A DNA stretch of 64,000 nt. Origin: Oscillospiraceae bacterium. Lineage in GTDB: Bacteria > Bacillota > Clostridia > Oscillospirales > Oscillospiraceae. Below are positions 1 to 8,784 of the stretch, in pieces. Each line of letters starts with the position of its first letter. The first letter of the stretch is position 1. The DNA lies in assembly GCA_021768185.1 (NCBI GenBank), contig JAETNP010000007.1, positions 16,533-80,532 on the forward strand, given 5' to 3'. Below the pieces are notes generated by a model. That model saw only the letters and a list, made by a program, of their open reading frames with translations. It searched no databases and was not told the DNA's origin. A program made the position numbers and the translations under genes.

Positions 1-393
1 TCCGCCACGGCCCTCATCCGGCAGGCCCGGGAGCGGATGGCGACGGACAGGGAGACCCTGCTGTGGAAACTCTGCGGCGGCGAAGCGGACCGGGTGGAGG
101 CCAGGACCGTATTTGACGGCGCGGCGGCGGGCGACGCGGCCTGTATGGAGCTGCTGGATACCTATACCACCTACCTGGCGGAGGGTACGGCCAACATCAT
201 CAATCTTTTTCAGCCCGCTTTTCTGTGCGTCGGCGGCGGGGTGAGCCGGGCCGGGGAAGCGCTGCTGGCGCCGCTGCGGGAGAAGACGGCGCGGCGCATC
301 TACTCCCAGAACGCGAAGCGGAACACACAAATCATTCTGGCGCAGCTGGACAACGACGCGGGCATCATCGGCGCGGCCCTGCTGGAGCCATAG
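1..393 (+). CDS. ROK family protein (sugar kinase or repressor), C-terminal part
   Basis: The frame is open from base 1 and the ATG at 37 is internal, so the true start lies upstream of the window. About 130 residues are visible. They match the C-terminal half of ROK proteins (glucokinase, ManNAc kinase, NagC/XylR relatives): an opening SATALIRQARE segment, a helical middle, the CVGGGVS glycine cluster and the closing NDAGIIGAALL helix. The N-terminal ATP-binding loop, or a possible DNA-binding domain, is off the window, so kinase and repressor cannot be told apart here. The two downstream carbohydrate-type genes in the same direction (29-30 bp gaps) suggest a sugar-catabolism operon and slightly favour a kinase. 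Confidence 0.85.
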   Translation, partial: SATALIRQARERMATDRETLLWKLCGGEADRVEARTVFDGAAAGDAACMELLDTYTTYLAEGTANIINLFQPAFLCVGGGVSRAGEALLAPLREKTARRIYSQNAKRNTQIILAQLDNDAGIIGAALLEP

Positions 394-422
394 AAACGAT
401 TATTGCGAGGTAAAAAGCAAAA

Positions 423-2054
423 ATGAAAGCACATTACAACCGGATCGTGAGGGACGCGGAGAAAAATGTGGAGCGCTCCCTGGAAATCCAGAACCGGAAC
501 GAAAACAGCCCCTGGTACGGCGCTTTTTCCCAGCCGGACGGCGTTTATCAGGCCAAGTATGCCATTTACCGGATCTCGACGATGATTGCGGCCTACTGCA
601 ATCGGGATACGAAGTTTTACCGCGAAGAGAAGATTTATGAGCGTATCCTGCTGGGGCTGGACTACGTGGAGCGGGTGCAGCATGAGAACGGACTGTTCGA
701 CTATGTGACCTGCAATTTCTTCTCCCCGCCGGACACGGCCTTCTGCGTGGTGAAGATCATTCCCCACCTGCAGTATTTGACTGCCCGGACAGACCTGACG
801 GCGGAGGAGACCGTGATCCGGGATCGGCTGCGGAAGATCATTCATGCCGGGGCCCGGGGCCTGCTGGAGGGCGGCTTCCACACCCCCAACCACCGCTGGG
901 CCATTGCCTCCGTGCTGGCTATCTGCGGGAAGATGTTCGGGGAGGAGAACCTGACCCGGGCGGCTTTCGCCTACCTGAACGAGGGCATCGACTGCAACGG
1001 GGACGGGGAGTATTCGGAGCGGTCCGCGGGCAACTACAACGGCGTGAACAACGATGCCATGCTGCTGCTGGCGGAGGCGCTGGACGATCCCTCCTATGAC
1101 CAGCATGTCATCCGCAATCTGCGGCTGATGCTTACTTACTGGGAGCCGGACGACAGTGTGTTTACCGCAAACTCCACTCGGTTCGACAAGGATCTGACCG
1201 TCTATCCTGTTTCTTACTATTACGAATATCTGACCGTAGGCGTCCGGTATCATATTCCGGAATTTATCGCCATGGCCAACCACATCTTTGATATTATTGA
1301 AGAGAAGCGGCTGGATGCGCCGGACTTTCTCATGGAGCTGATGAACCACCCGGAGCTGATTGCATTTGAGTCGGAGGAGCGGGGCACGCCGGATCAGTAT
1401 CACGGCTTCTATCGGGACTCCGGTATTGCGCGGGTCCGCCGGGGACGGTACACCTACACGGTTATGTGCGGCAAGTCCAATTTCCTGTACGTCCACAACG
1501 GCGAGATCAAGCTGGCGGTGAAGATCGGCGGCAGCTTCTGTGAGCACCGGGCCTTCAAGGCGGAGCGGATGGAGGAGGACGAAAACGGCTTCCATCTCCA
1601 TCAAACCATGCGGGGGTGGTACTACCTGCCCTTTGAGGAGAAGCCCGCCACCAGCGACTGGTGGAAAATGGACAACGCCAGCCGGAAGAAGAAGCTGGGA
1701 CCGGACATGGACATTGATGTGACCATCCGGGAAACGGCTGAGGGGCTGGATGTGGAGATCCGGACCTCCGGCGTGGAGGGCGCGCCCTGGCGGGTGGAGC
1801 TGGCCTTCAACGGCATCAAGCGGATTTCCAACGAGCATATGACCATGCCCATCAATGGGGATGAGGTGCTGGTGCTGCGGGACTCCGACTTCGAGGTGAT
1901 GAACGACACCTCCTCTATGAGGATCGGTCCGGCTTTCGGCCTCCACCATTTCACGGAGGGCAAGGAGGACAGCGAGGCCAAGACTCCCGGCGCGGCCACG
2001 GTGTACCTCACCGATTACACGCCCTTCCATCACACGATTTCCATCCGGCCATAA
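423..2054 (+). CDS. Putative alpha/alpha-barrel carbohydrate-active protein (heparinase II/III- or lyase-like)
   Basis: A 543-residue protein without signal peptide or membrane segment, so probably cytoplasmic. Residues about 1-330 are rich in amphipathic helices with aromatic and acidic patches (for example HRWAIASVLAICGKMF and GNYNGVNNDAMLLLAEAL), the pattern of the (alpha/alpha)-toroid domain of heparinase II/III-like and alginate-lyase-like proteins. Residues about 340-543 look beta-rich, as in the sandwich domain that follows such toroids. A catalytic residue cannot be assigned by eye. It sits 29 bp after a ROK gene and 29 bp before a TIM-barrel sugar isomerase/epimerase, consistent with breakdown of an imported oligosaccharide or uronate. 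The family call is an inference; the coding call is secure. Confidence 0.6.
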   Translation: MKAHYNRIVRDAEKNVERSLEIQNRNENSPWYGAFSQPDGVYQAKYAIYRISTMIAAYCNRDTKFYREEKIYERILLGLDYVERVQHENGLFDYVTCNFFSPPDTAFCVVKIIPHLQYLTARTDLTAEETVIRDRLRKIIHAGARGLLEGGFHTPNHRWAIASVLAICGKMFGEENLTRAAFAYLNEGIDCNGDGEYSERSAGNYNGVNNDAMLLLAEALDDPSYDQHVIRNLRLMLTYWEPDDSVFTANSTRFDKDLTVYPVSYYYEYLTVGVRYHIPEFIAMANHIFDIIEEKRLDAPDFLMELMNHPELIAFESEERGTPDQYHGFYRDSGIARVRRGRYTYTVMCGKSNFLYVHNGEIKLAVKIGGSFCEHRAFKAERMEEDENGFHLHQTMRGWYYLPFEEKPATSDWWKMDNASRKKKLGPDMDIDVTIRETAEGLDVEIRTSGVEGAPWRVELAFNGIKRISNEHMTMPINGDEVLVLRDSDFEVMNDTSSMRIGPAFGLHHFTEGKEDSEAKTPGAATVYLTDYTPFHHTISIRP

Positions 2055-2083
2055 CAGGTTGCGGATTAGTCAGAGGAGGCGGC

Positions 2084-2926
2084 ATGATGAAGCTTTGCAT
2101 TCGCGCCCATGACTTGGGGGTCCGGGGTACGGAGGACATTCTGGAACAGCTGGAGCGCCTGGGGCTGGACGGCGTGCAGATGGTCTGCTACAAGGCCTAC
2201 GACGAGATTCCCTATGCCCCCGGCGCCATCACGCCGGAAAAGGCGGCGGAGATTGGCGGCGCGTTTTCCCGGGCGGGGAAGATCATTCCCCTGGTGGGTG
2301 CGTATTTCAACCCTGTCCATTCGGACCGGGAGAAGGCGGCGCGGGGTAAGGATATTTTCGCGGACTATCTGCGCTGCTGCCGGGCCATGGGCTGCGATGT
2401 GGTGGGGTCGGAGACGGGGTCCTTCAGCGACGACCCGTGGGTCTACCACCCCCGCAACCGCACGGAGGAGGCGCTGCAAAGCGTCGTGGCGACGTTCTCC
2501 GAGCTGTGCGACATTGCGGCGGACTGCGGGAGTACGGTGGCTATGGAGGGGGCGGAGGGACACGTCTGCTGGGATGTGGACACCCTGGCCAGAGCCCGGC
2601 GGATGATCGGGCGGAAGACCCGGGTCATCTTTGACCTCTACAACTACATGGACGCGGACAATCAGCGGGATTATCTGGGTATTCTGGACCGGGGGCTGGA
2701 CATCTTCGCCGGGGAGATTCAGCTGTTCCATATGAAGGACTGCAATTTCGCCAGAGGCCGGAGGCCCGTACAGGTCCCTCTGGGGACCGGCGAGCTGGAT
2801 ATGAGGGCCATCCTGAAACGGATCAAGGTCTATGATTCCGAGGCCGTCCTCATGCTGGAGGAGACCACCGGGGAGGATATTCCCCACGCGGTGGAGACCA
2901 TCCGCCGGGTTTGGGCGGAGGTCTGA
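2084..2926 (+). CDS. Sugar phosphate isomerase/epimerase (xylose isomerase-like TIM barrel)
   Basis: A 280-residue protein of the AP endonuclease 2/xylose isomerase-like TIM-barrel family (IolE, hydroxypyruvate isomerase and L-xylulose-5-phosphate epimerase relatives). Supporting motifs in order are GLDGVQMVCYK near the start, then VGSETGSF, VAMEGAEGH, VIFDLYNYMD and LFHMKDCNF, which supply the acidic and His residues that normally hold a divalent metal in the barrel mouth. AGAGGAGG lies 6-9 bases before the chosen ATG; a second ATG follows immediately. It is the last gene of the ROK/alpha-barrel operon. The terminal GTC TGA (Val-stop) is provided by an intergenic repeat that begins there. 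The exact substrate is unknown. Confidence 0.85.
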   Translation: MMKLCIRAHDLGVRGTEDILEQLERLGLDGVQMVCYKAYDEIPYAPGAITPEKAAEIGGAFSRAGKIIPLVGAYFNPVHSDREKAARGKDIFADYLRCCRAMGCDVVGSETGSFSDDPWVYHPRNRTEEALQSVVATFSELCDIAADCGSTVAMEGAEGHVCWDVDTLARARRMIGRKTRVIFDLYNYMDADNQRDYLGILDRGLDIFAGEIQLFHMKDCNFARGRRPVQVPLGTGELDMRAILKRIKVYDSEAVLMLEETTGEDIPHAVETIRRVWAEV

Positions 2927-3042
2927 TACTTTTTCTCGAGAGAAAAAGTATCAAAAAGAGCTTTCAGTTCGAGACTAAAACGGTTGCTATTCCTGAATTT
3001 CTGCCCGGTAACGTTTGTATATCTTTAATCGGAGAATAGTAT
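2921..3042. repeat. Short hairpin-led intergenic repeat, copy 1 (solo end module)
   Basis: It begins within the last codons of the preceding gene (GTCTGA) and opens with a 12-bp stem (2926-2951, two-base loop) of type ATACTTTTTCTC/GAGAAAAAGTAT, followed by CAAAAAGAGCTT and about 85 further bases ending GGAGAATAGTAT. A second copy at 6216-6336 matches throughout and keeps the stem paired despite changed bases (ATACT/AGTAT against ATTCT/AGAAT). The hairpin plus CAAAAAG also resembles the end modules of the long repeats elsewhere in the window. It lies between convergent genes and could act as a terminator for both, though no clean T-run follows. Confidence 0.75.
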
Positions 3043-3109
3043 AAGGCGATACCGCAAAAAAGCCGGCACACGCTCCGCCCTGATACAGGCGGAGCGTGTG
3101 CGGGCTTTG

Positions 3110-4348
3110 CTATTTCTGATTGATCAGGGCAACCGCCACATCGTTTACGTTGGTCCCGGTGGGGCCGGTCTTGATGAGACACCCCGCCGCTTCTAAGGCG
3201 TGGTAGGCGTCGTTGTTTCGCAGAACGTCCGCGGCATGGATGCCCCTGCCCAGCAGCGTGTCAAAGGTATCGCCGTCCGCGTAGCCGCCCGCCGCGTCCG
3301 TGGGACCGTCGGTGCCATCGGACCCCACGCTGATGAGGGCGGCGTTCCGGACGCCCCGCAGCTCCGCCGCCGCGGCCAGGGCAAGTTCCTGGTTCCGGCC
3401 CCCCAGGCCGGAGCCGGTGAGATGAACCACCGTCTCGCCACCGGCGATCAGGGCGGTCTTCCCGGTTCCGGGGGGTACCGTCTTCAATTTCCGCGCCAGC
3501 ATAACCCCGGCCTCCCGGGCCTCGCCCCCAAGCCGGTCGGTGAGGATCTGCGGGCGGTAGCCGAGCTCCTCGCACTCCGCCGCGGCCGCCCGGCACAGCT
3601 CCCGGACGCTGCCGATCACCTGGGTATGGACGTTCTCCACTGACTTGGGTGTCTCCCGGTTCAGGCACTCCAGCGCCGCCGCGCTGAGGCGCAGGTGGTA
3701 TTTTTCCACGATCTCACGGGCCTGCGCGCAGGTGGACGGGTCGGCCGCCGCCGGGCCGGAGGCGATCATGTCCAGCGGGTCGCCCACGATGTCCGACAGG
3801 ATCACCGCCTCCACCCTCGCCGGGGCGCACCACTGGGCGAACCGTCCGCCCTTCACGGCGGACAGCCGCTTGCGGATGGTGTTCATCTCCACAATGTCCG
3901 CGCCGCAGGCCAGGAGCTGTCCGGTGATATCCCGCAGTTCCTCCGGCGGGATCAGCGGCTTCTCAAACAGCGCGCTGCCGCCGCCGGAGAGCAGGAACAG
4001 TATCGTATCCGGCGGCGCAAGCCCACGGGCCATGTTCAGGATCTCCTGTGTGCCGCGGAAGCTGTTCTCATCCGGTACCGGGTGGCCCGCTTCATAACAG
4101 ACCACGCCCGGAAGCTCGCCCATGACATGGCCATATTTGGTCAGAACGATTCCCCTCCGGATGGGCTTGTCCAGGTACCGGACCGCTGCCGCGGCCATCT
4201 GCCACGCGGCCTTGCCTGCCGCCGCCAGATAGATATCGTCTTCCGCTCTGATCTGAGCCAGCGCCCGGCGCACCGCCGCATCCGGGCGGACTGCGTCAAT
4301 TGCCGCACGGACAATCGCCTCCGCATCCCGCCGCAGCAATTCGTTCAT
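3110..4348 (-). CDS. Glycerate 2-kinase (MOFRL/GckA family)
   Basis: A 412-residue member of the type-2 glycerate kinase family, which phosphorylates D-glycerate to 2-phosphoglycerate with ATP and feeds glyoxylate or serine-derived carbon into glycolysis. Motifs: AAAGKAAWQMA near the N-terminus, FLLSGGGSALFEKP (nucleotide/glycerate binding), GGETVVHLTGSGLGGRNQE, SVGSDGTDGPTDAAG and a final GPTGTNVNDVAVAL typical of the C-terminal MOFRL domain. The frame extends 28 codons upstream, but the ATG at 4348 is preceded by AGAGGTG at proper spacing and matches the usual family start. It is divergent from the nucleoside kinase gene and single-gene in appearance. Confidence 0.92.
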   Translation of the reverse strand: MNELLRRDAEAIVRAAIDAVRPDAAVRRALAQIRAEDDIYLAAAGKAAWQMAAAAVRYLDKPIRRGIVLTKYGHVMGELPGVVCYEAGHPVPDENSFRGTQEILNMARGLAPPDTILFLLSGGGSALFEKPLIPPEELRDITGQLLACGADIVEMNTIRKRLSAVKGGRFAQWCAPARVEAVILSDIVGDPLDMIASGPAAADPSTCAQAREIVEKYHLRLSAAALECLNRETPKSVENVHTQVIGSVRELCRAAAAECEELGYRPQILTDRLGGEAREAGVMLARKLKTVPPGTGKTALIAGGETVVHLTGSGLGGRNQELALAAAAELRGVRNAALISVGSDGTDGPTDAAGGYADGDTFDTLLGRGIHAADVLRNNDAYHALEAAGCLIKTGPTGTNVNDVAVALINQK

Positions 4349-4436
4349 CTCATTCACCTCTTCCTTTCCGCCGCCCTCGGGCGGCATACAGCAGCCTTCC
4401 GCATTTGGATAAATATATCTTTCCTGCAACAAAGAA

Positions 4437-4465
4437 TTGCATTGCTCACCAGCATCTGATAAAAT
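4437..4465 (+). promoter_or_regulatory. Predicted sigma-A promoter for the nucleoside kinase gene
   Basis: TTGCAT (4437-4442), a 17-base spacer and TAAAAT (4460-4465), about 85 bases before the ATG at 4551. It lies in the divergent region shared with the glycerate kinase gene. Assigned by consensus only. Confidence 0.45.
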
Positions 4466-4550
4466 AAGACTAAGAGCCTGTTAAGCAAACGGCGGGATAC
4501 AAAACAGGTTTTACCGTACCGAAGGATCATCACATATAGGAGGCTATTAT

Positions 4551-6221
4551 ATGGAAGAAAAGAGAATGTTCAAGGTCATGGTAGACGGCGTGGAATATGC
4601 TTATCCTCAGGGAACGCCCTACCGCACCATCGCGGCGGACTTTCAGCAGCGGTTTCCCTATGATATCCTGCTGGTCAACCGGGATGGAAAGCTCTGTGAG
4701 CTCCATAAGACCCTGGACCGGGACTGCTCGCTGAAAATGATTACCGCCCAGGACGTCCCCGGCATCCAGACCTACGAGCGCAGCGCGGTTTTCCTGATGA
4801 TCAAGGCGTTTTATGACGTGGCGGGTCATGAGAACGTGGAGCGCATCTGTGTGGAGCATTCCCTCAGCCGCGCCCTCTTTATCCGCGCCCAGGGCAATTT
4901 CATCCTGGACCAGGCCCTGCTGGATCGGGTGGAAGCGCGGATGCGGGAGCTGTCCGCCCAGGCGCTGCCCATCGAAAAGCGTTCCGTCGGTACCGACGAC
5001 GCCATAGAGCTGTTTCAGCGGGAGCGGCTGGTCCACAAGGCCCAGCTGCTCAGCTTCCGGACCGACTCTCACGTCAACGTATACTCTCTGGACGGCTTTG
5101 TGGATTACTTTTACGGCTATATGGTACCGGATACCGGATATATCAGGTGCTTTGGCCTGCAGTTGTTTGAAAGCGGTTTTGTTCTGCGGCTGCCCACCCG
5201 GAAGAATCCCGGCCATTTAGATGACTTCCAGCCGGCCATGAAGGTATTCCGGGAGCTGTACGAGTCCAATATGCGCGCCGAGGCGCTGAACGTCTCCAAT
5301 GTGGCGGACCTGAACGCCGCCGTCTCCCAGGGCAATGCCACGCCCCTCATCTTGGCCTATGAGGCCATGATGGAGAAAAAAATCGGCGATATTGCCGCGG
5401 ACATCGCCTCTCGGAAAGAGGTCCGTTTTGTCATGATCGCGGGGCCCTCCTCCTCCGGCAAGACCACCTTTTCCCACCGCCTGTCCACCCAGCTGCGCGC
5501 CTGCGGCCTGCGGCCCCACGCTATTGCCACAGATAACTATTTCAAAAACCGGGAGGATACGCCCCGGGACGAAAACGGCCAGTACGATTTTGAGGGCCTG
5601 GGGGCCATGGATGTCGAGCAGTTCAACACGGATATGGTGCGGCTGCTGAACGGCGAGACCGTGGAGATGCCCACCTACAATTTCAAAAAGGGCGTCCGGG
5701 AGTACAACGGGAATACCCTCGCCCTGAGAGAGGGGGACGTCCTGGTCATCGAGGGCATCCACTGTCTCAATGACCAGTTCACCCACGCTCTGCCCAGGGA
5801 AAGCAAGTACAAAATCTACATCAGCTGCCTCACCACGCTGAACATTGACGACCACAACCGCATTCCCTCCACCGACGCCCGCCTCCTGCGGCGGATCGAG
5901 CGGGACGCCCGGACCCGGGGCTACAGCGCCCAGGCCACCATCAAAATGTGGCCCTCCGTCCGGCGGGGCGAGGAGAATAACATCTTCCCATTCCAGGACA
6001 GCGCGGATGTGATTTTCAACTCGGCCCTGATCTATGAGACGGCCCTGCTGAAGACCTATGTGCAGCCCCTGCTCTTTGGCGTTCCCCGGGACAGCGAGGA
6101 GTACATAGAGGCAAAGCGGCTGCTGAAATTCTTAAACTATTTCCTGCCCATCCCCGCGGACGACATTCCCAAGACGTCCCTGATGCGGGAGTTCATCGGC
6201 GGAGGCTGCTATCACGTCTGA
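4551..6221 (+). CDS. Nucleoside (uridine-like) kinase with N-terminal TGS domain
   Basis: A 556-residue protein of the Firmicute family annotated as nucleoside or uridine kinase. Residues about 5-70 form a TGS-like domain (VDGVEYAYPQGTPYRTIA) as in threonyl-tRNA synthetase. A middle segment resembles the ThrRS editing-associated fold. From about residue 295 comes a P-loop (IAGPSSSGKTTF) with the uridine kinase/phosphoribulokinase pattern, including DNYFKNREDTP, GAMDVEQFN, VLVIEGIHCLND and a Arg-rich RLLRRIERD lid. AGGAGG lies 7 bases before the ATG. The terminal Val-stop comes from the intergenic repeat that follows. The physiological substrate is not established; nucleotide salvage is inferred from the kinase family. 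Confidence 0.85.
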   Translation: MEEKRMFKVMVDGVEYAYPQGTPYRTIAADFQQRFPYDILLVNRDGKLCELHKTLDRDCSLKMITAQDVPGIQTYERSAVFLMIKAFYDVAGHENVERICVEHSLSRALFIRAQGNFILDQALLDRVEARMRELSAQALPIEKRSVGTDDAIELFQRERLVHKAQLLSFRTDSHVNVYSLDGFVDYFYGYMVPDTGYIRCFGLQLFESGFVLRLPTRKNPGHLDDFQPAMKVFRELYESNMRAEALNVSNVADLNAAVSQGNATPLILAYEAMMEKKIGDIAADIASRKEVRFVMIAGPSSSGKTTFSHRLSTQLRACGLRPHAIATDNYFKNREDTPRDENGQYDFEGLGAMDVEQFNTDMVRLLNGETVEMPTYNFKKGVREYNGNTLALREGDVLVIEGIHCLNDQFTHALPRESKYKIYISCLTTLNIDDHNRIPSTDARLLRRIERDARTRGYSAQATIKMWPSVRRGEENNIFPFQDSADVIFNSALIYETALLKTYVQPLLFGVPRDSEEYIEAKRLLKFLNYFLPIPADDIPKTSLMREFIGGGCYHV

Positions 6222-6336
6222 TTCTTTTTCTCGAGAGAAAAAGAATCAAAAAGAGCTTTAAGTTCGAGACTGAACCCCGCTGCAAGTCCACAATTCCGGC
6301 CCGGTAACGATTGTATATCCAGCAGGAGAATAGTAT
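6216..6336. repeat. Short hairpin-led intergenic repeat, copy 2 (solo end module)
   Basis: This is the partner of the repeat at 2921-3042, with nearly the same length and the same order: GTCTGA overlapping the upstream stop, a 12-bp stem (6221-6246) of type ATTCTTTTTCTC/GAGAAAAAGAAT, CAAAAAGAGCTTTAAGTTCG, a CCCGGTAACG block and a final GGAGAATAGTAT. As with copy 1 it separates a rightward gene end from a leftward gene end (recQ). Confidence 0.75.
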
Positions 6337-6364
6337 GACCTGGGGCCCCGGAGCGCCCGGCACT

Positions 6365-8179
6365 TCATTGGGACTCCCGCCAGGCCGCGATGACCGCCAG
6401 GAAAGCTTCCCCATACCGCCGGGCCTTGACCTGCCCCACCCCGGAGACCTCCAGGAATTCCTCCGGGGTCCTGGGCGCTCTGGCCGCCATGTCCGCCAGG
6501 GCGGCGTTTGAGAAAATGATGTACGGCGGCACGCCCTCCTGCCGGGCCAGCCGGGTCCGCTCCGCCCGCAGGGCGGACAGCAGGGACTGGTCCGGCGGGG
6601 CGGCGGGGATGCGATCCGGTTTCCGCTCCGGGACCGCCTCCGGCTGGCGGCGCTCCACCCGGGAGAGCATGTACACCCGCTCCCCATGGAAGAGCACCGC
6701 TCCCGCCCGGGGGCCAAGGCGGAGGGTGGCGTGCTCAGGCTCGGTATAGACGCACTCCCCGGCCTCCAGGCAGTCCAGATAGGCGCGGACCCGCTCCCGG
6801 GGTTCCTCCCGCATGAGGCCGTAGGTGGAGAGCCGGTCCAGACCCAGCTCTTTTAGCCGGTGCCCGTGGCCGCCCCGGAGGACCTGAACAATAAGGGCAG
6901 CGCCCACGTAGTAGCCCAGCCGGTCCCGGACCCGCTTGATGCAGGAGAGGATCATCTGGGCCTGGGTGGTGATATCCGCCTGGGAGAATACGCCCCGGCA
7001 GTTGCCGCAGCCCCCGCAGCGCTCCGGGTGGGGCTGGCCGAAGTAGTCCAGAATCCGGCCCCGGAGGCAGTCATTGGTCTTGCAGTAGTCCACCATGGCG
7101 TTCAGGCGCTCCAGCTCCCGGGGTTCGGGTTCGCCGCCCTCGCCGTGGGTGAGGAGGATTCGTGCCGTGGCCACATCACCGGCGCCATAGAGGAGGACGC
7201 AGTCCGCCGCCTCGCCGTCCCGGCCGGCCCGGCCCGCCTCCTGGTAGTAGGATTCCAGATTTTTCGGCATGTTGTAGTGGATGACAAAGCTGACGTTGGA
7301 CTTGTCGATGCCCATGCCGAAGGCGTTGGTGGCCACCATGATCTGCCGGCGGTCGTACTGAAAGTCCTCCTGGCTGACCCGGCGCTCCTCCTCGTCCAGC
7401 CCCGCGTGGTAGCGGGCGGCGGAGAACCCCCGGCGGTTCAGCTCGGCCCAGACCCGCTCCACATTGGAGCGGGTGGCGCAGTAGACGATGCCGCTGCGGC
7501 CCCGGCGCTCCTCCAGAAGAGCCAGCAGCTCCGGGAGCTTCTTCCGGGGCCGCCGGACATCAAAAAACAGGTTGGGGCGGTCAAAGCCGGTGATCACCCG
7601 CACAGGGTCCCGGAGGTCCAGCTGCCGGACCACGTCCTTCTGGACCCGGGCGGTGGCGGTAGCGGTAAAGGCGGCCAGCACGGGCCGCCGGGGCAGGGCC
7701 GAGACGAAGGCTGCGATCTTGAGATAGCTGGGTCGGAAATCCTGACCCCACTGGGAGATGCAGTGGGCCTCGTCCACCGCCATCAGTGGGATCTCCAGGG
7801 ATGCCGCCAGTTCCAGGAACCGCTGATTCTCCAGACGCTCCGGCGCTACATACAGCAGGCAGCACTCCCCACGGCGGACCCGGTTCCAGACTCGCCGGGA
7901 CTCCTCCGGGGACTGGGAACTGTTAAGGCAGGCAGCGGAGACGCCCGCCGATTCCAAGGCCGTCACCTGGTCCTGCATCAGGGAGATCAGCGGCGAAATA
8001 ACCAGCGTCACCCCCGGCAGCAGCAGGGCGGGGACCTGATAGCACAGGGATTTTCCTCCGCCGGTGGGCATGATGCCCAGGGCGTCCCGCCCTGAGAGGA
8101 TGCCGTCCACCAGGGCCTCCTGGCCGGGGCGGAAGGCATCATGGCCAAAATATTGCTTCAGTATGGAGAATTTATCCAT
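6365..8179 (-). CDS. recQ: ATP-dependent DNA helicase RecQ
   Basis: A 604-residue 3'-5' DNA helicase of recombination and fork repair. The order of domains is complete: motif 0/I (FRPGQEALVDG, MPTGGGKSLCYQ), motif II as DEAHCISQWGQDFRP, the ARRYH/GLDEEER strand-annealing region, motif VI as YYQEAGRAGRDG, a zinc-binding part with Cys residues in CKTNDCLR and CGGCGNC, a winged helix, and an HRDC domain near the end (SLLSALRAERTRLARQEGVP to GVGQVKARRYGEAFL). Length is normal for RecQ. The ATG at 8179 lies only about 15 bases from the start of long repeat A, so its promoter must lie in or beyond that repeat. Confidence 0.96.
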   Translation of the reverse strand: MDKFSILKQYFGHDAFRPGQEALVDGILSGRDALGIMPTGGGKSLCYQVPALLLPGVTLVISPLISLMQDQVTALESAGVSAACLNSSQSPEESRRVWNRVRRGECCLLYVAPERLENQRFLELAASLEIPLMAVDEAHCISQWGQDFRPSYLKIAAFVSALPRRPVLAAFTATATARVQKDVVRQLDLRDPVRVITGFDRPNLFFDVRRPRKKLPELLALLEERRGRSGIVYCATRSNVERVWAELNRRGFSAARYHAGLDEEERRVSQEDFQYDRRQIMVATNAFGMGIDKSNVSFVIHYNMPKNLESYYQEAGRAGRDGEAADCVLLYGAGDVATARILLTHGEGGEPEPRELERLNAMVDYCKTNDCLRGRILDYFGQPHPERCGGCGNCRGVFSQADITTQAQMILSCIKRVRDRLGYYVGAALIVQVLRGGHGHRLKELGLDRLSTYGLMREEPRERVRAYLDCLEAGECVYTEPEHATLRLGPRAGAVLFHGERVYMLSRVERRQPEAVPERKPDRIPAAPPDQSLLSALRAERTRLARQEGVPPYIIFSNAALADMAARAPRTPEEFLEVSGVGQVKARRYGEAFLAVIAAWRESQ

Positions 8180-8194
8180 TTTTTCCTCTTATTA

Positions 8195-8764
8195 TTTAGA
8201 TTCGCCCTGCCGGACGGGGACGGGGGCGTACTTTTCCCACGAGGGAAAAGTACCAAAAGGCCGCTCAAGGAACTACGTTCCTTGAGAATCTTCCTTCATT
8301 ACAGGGGTGATTTATTTTCCCTCCGACGTACCGGGTTACTTCTGTCGGTGGTACCTTCGTTGGTGCGCCGGACTTCTGCGGCTACCCACGGGTCCTTACG
8401 GGAGTGCTAACTGCGGCGCCGCTTCTATAATCAGCGCTCGTCCATCGCCAGTACCTCCGGTAAAATGGGGAAAGCCTTCGTTATGCACCCCGGGGAGTTA
8501 GCCCCGCTATACGGTAGGGGGCACCGATAACCACGCTGAAATAGGCGCAGCTGAGGAACGAAGCGGACAGCAGTAAGGTTTAGACCAACCGACTGTGCCT
8601 CGGGCGCAAAACTAATCAAAAAATGAGGGATTCTTAAACCGCCAGGTTTAAGCGCGTTTTTGCCTACTTTTGGCGCGGGCCAAAAGTAGGCGAGGAGTCC
8701 GGGGGCGAGAAGCCCCCGGGGCAGCAAATAGAAACGGCCATCAGGCGGCCCCGCAGGGGCCGCA
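8195..8764. repeat. Long modular hairpin-bounded repeat, copy A
   Basis: A non-coding stretch shared with copies at 14263, 46639, 56699 and 63552. Order in the forward sense: TTAGATTCGCCCTGCC, an 11-bp hairpin (8228-8253, GTACTTTTCCC/GGGAAAAGTAC), a 10-bp hairpin (8264-8286, CTCAAGGAAC/GTTCCTTGAG), a degenerate ATTAC-GGGG terminal repeat, a ~330-base core with blocks such as GCGCCGGACTTCTGCGGC and CCCGCTATACGGTAGGGG, GGGCGCAAAACTAAT, then a mirrored hairpin pair (TTAAACC/GGTTTAA and CCTACTTTTGGC/GCCAAAAGTAGG), a GGGGGC/GCCCCC hairpin and an outer GCGGCCCC/GGGGCCGC hairpin. It lies upstream of recQ and downstream of the next leftward gene. Confidence 0.9.
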
Positions 8765-8784
8765 GAAGAGACTGCCGTCAAAAG

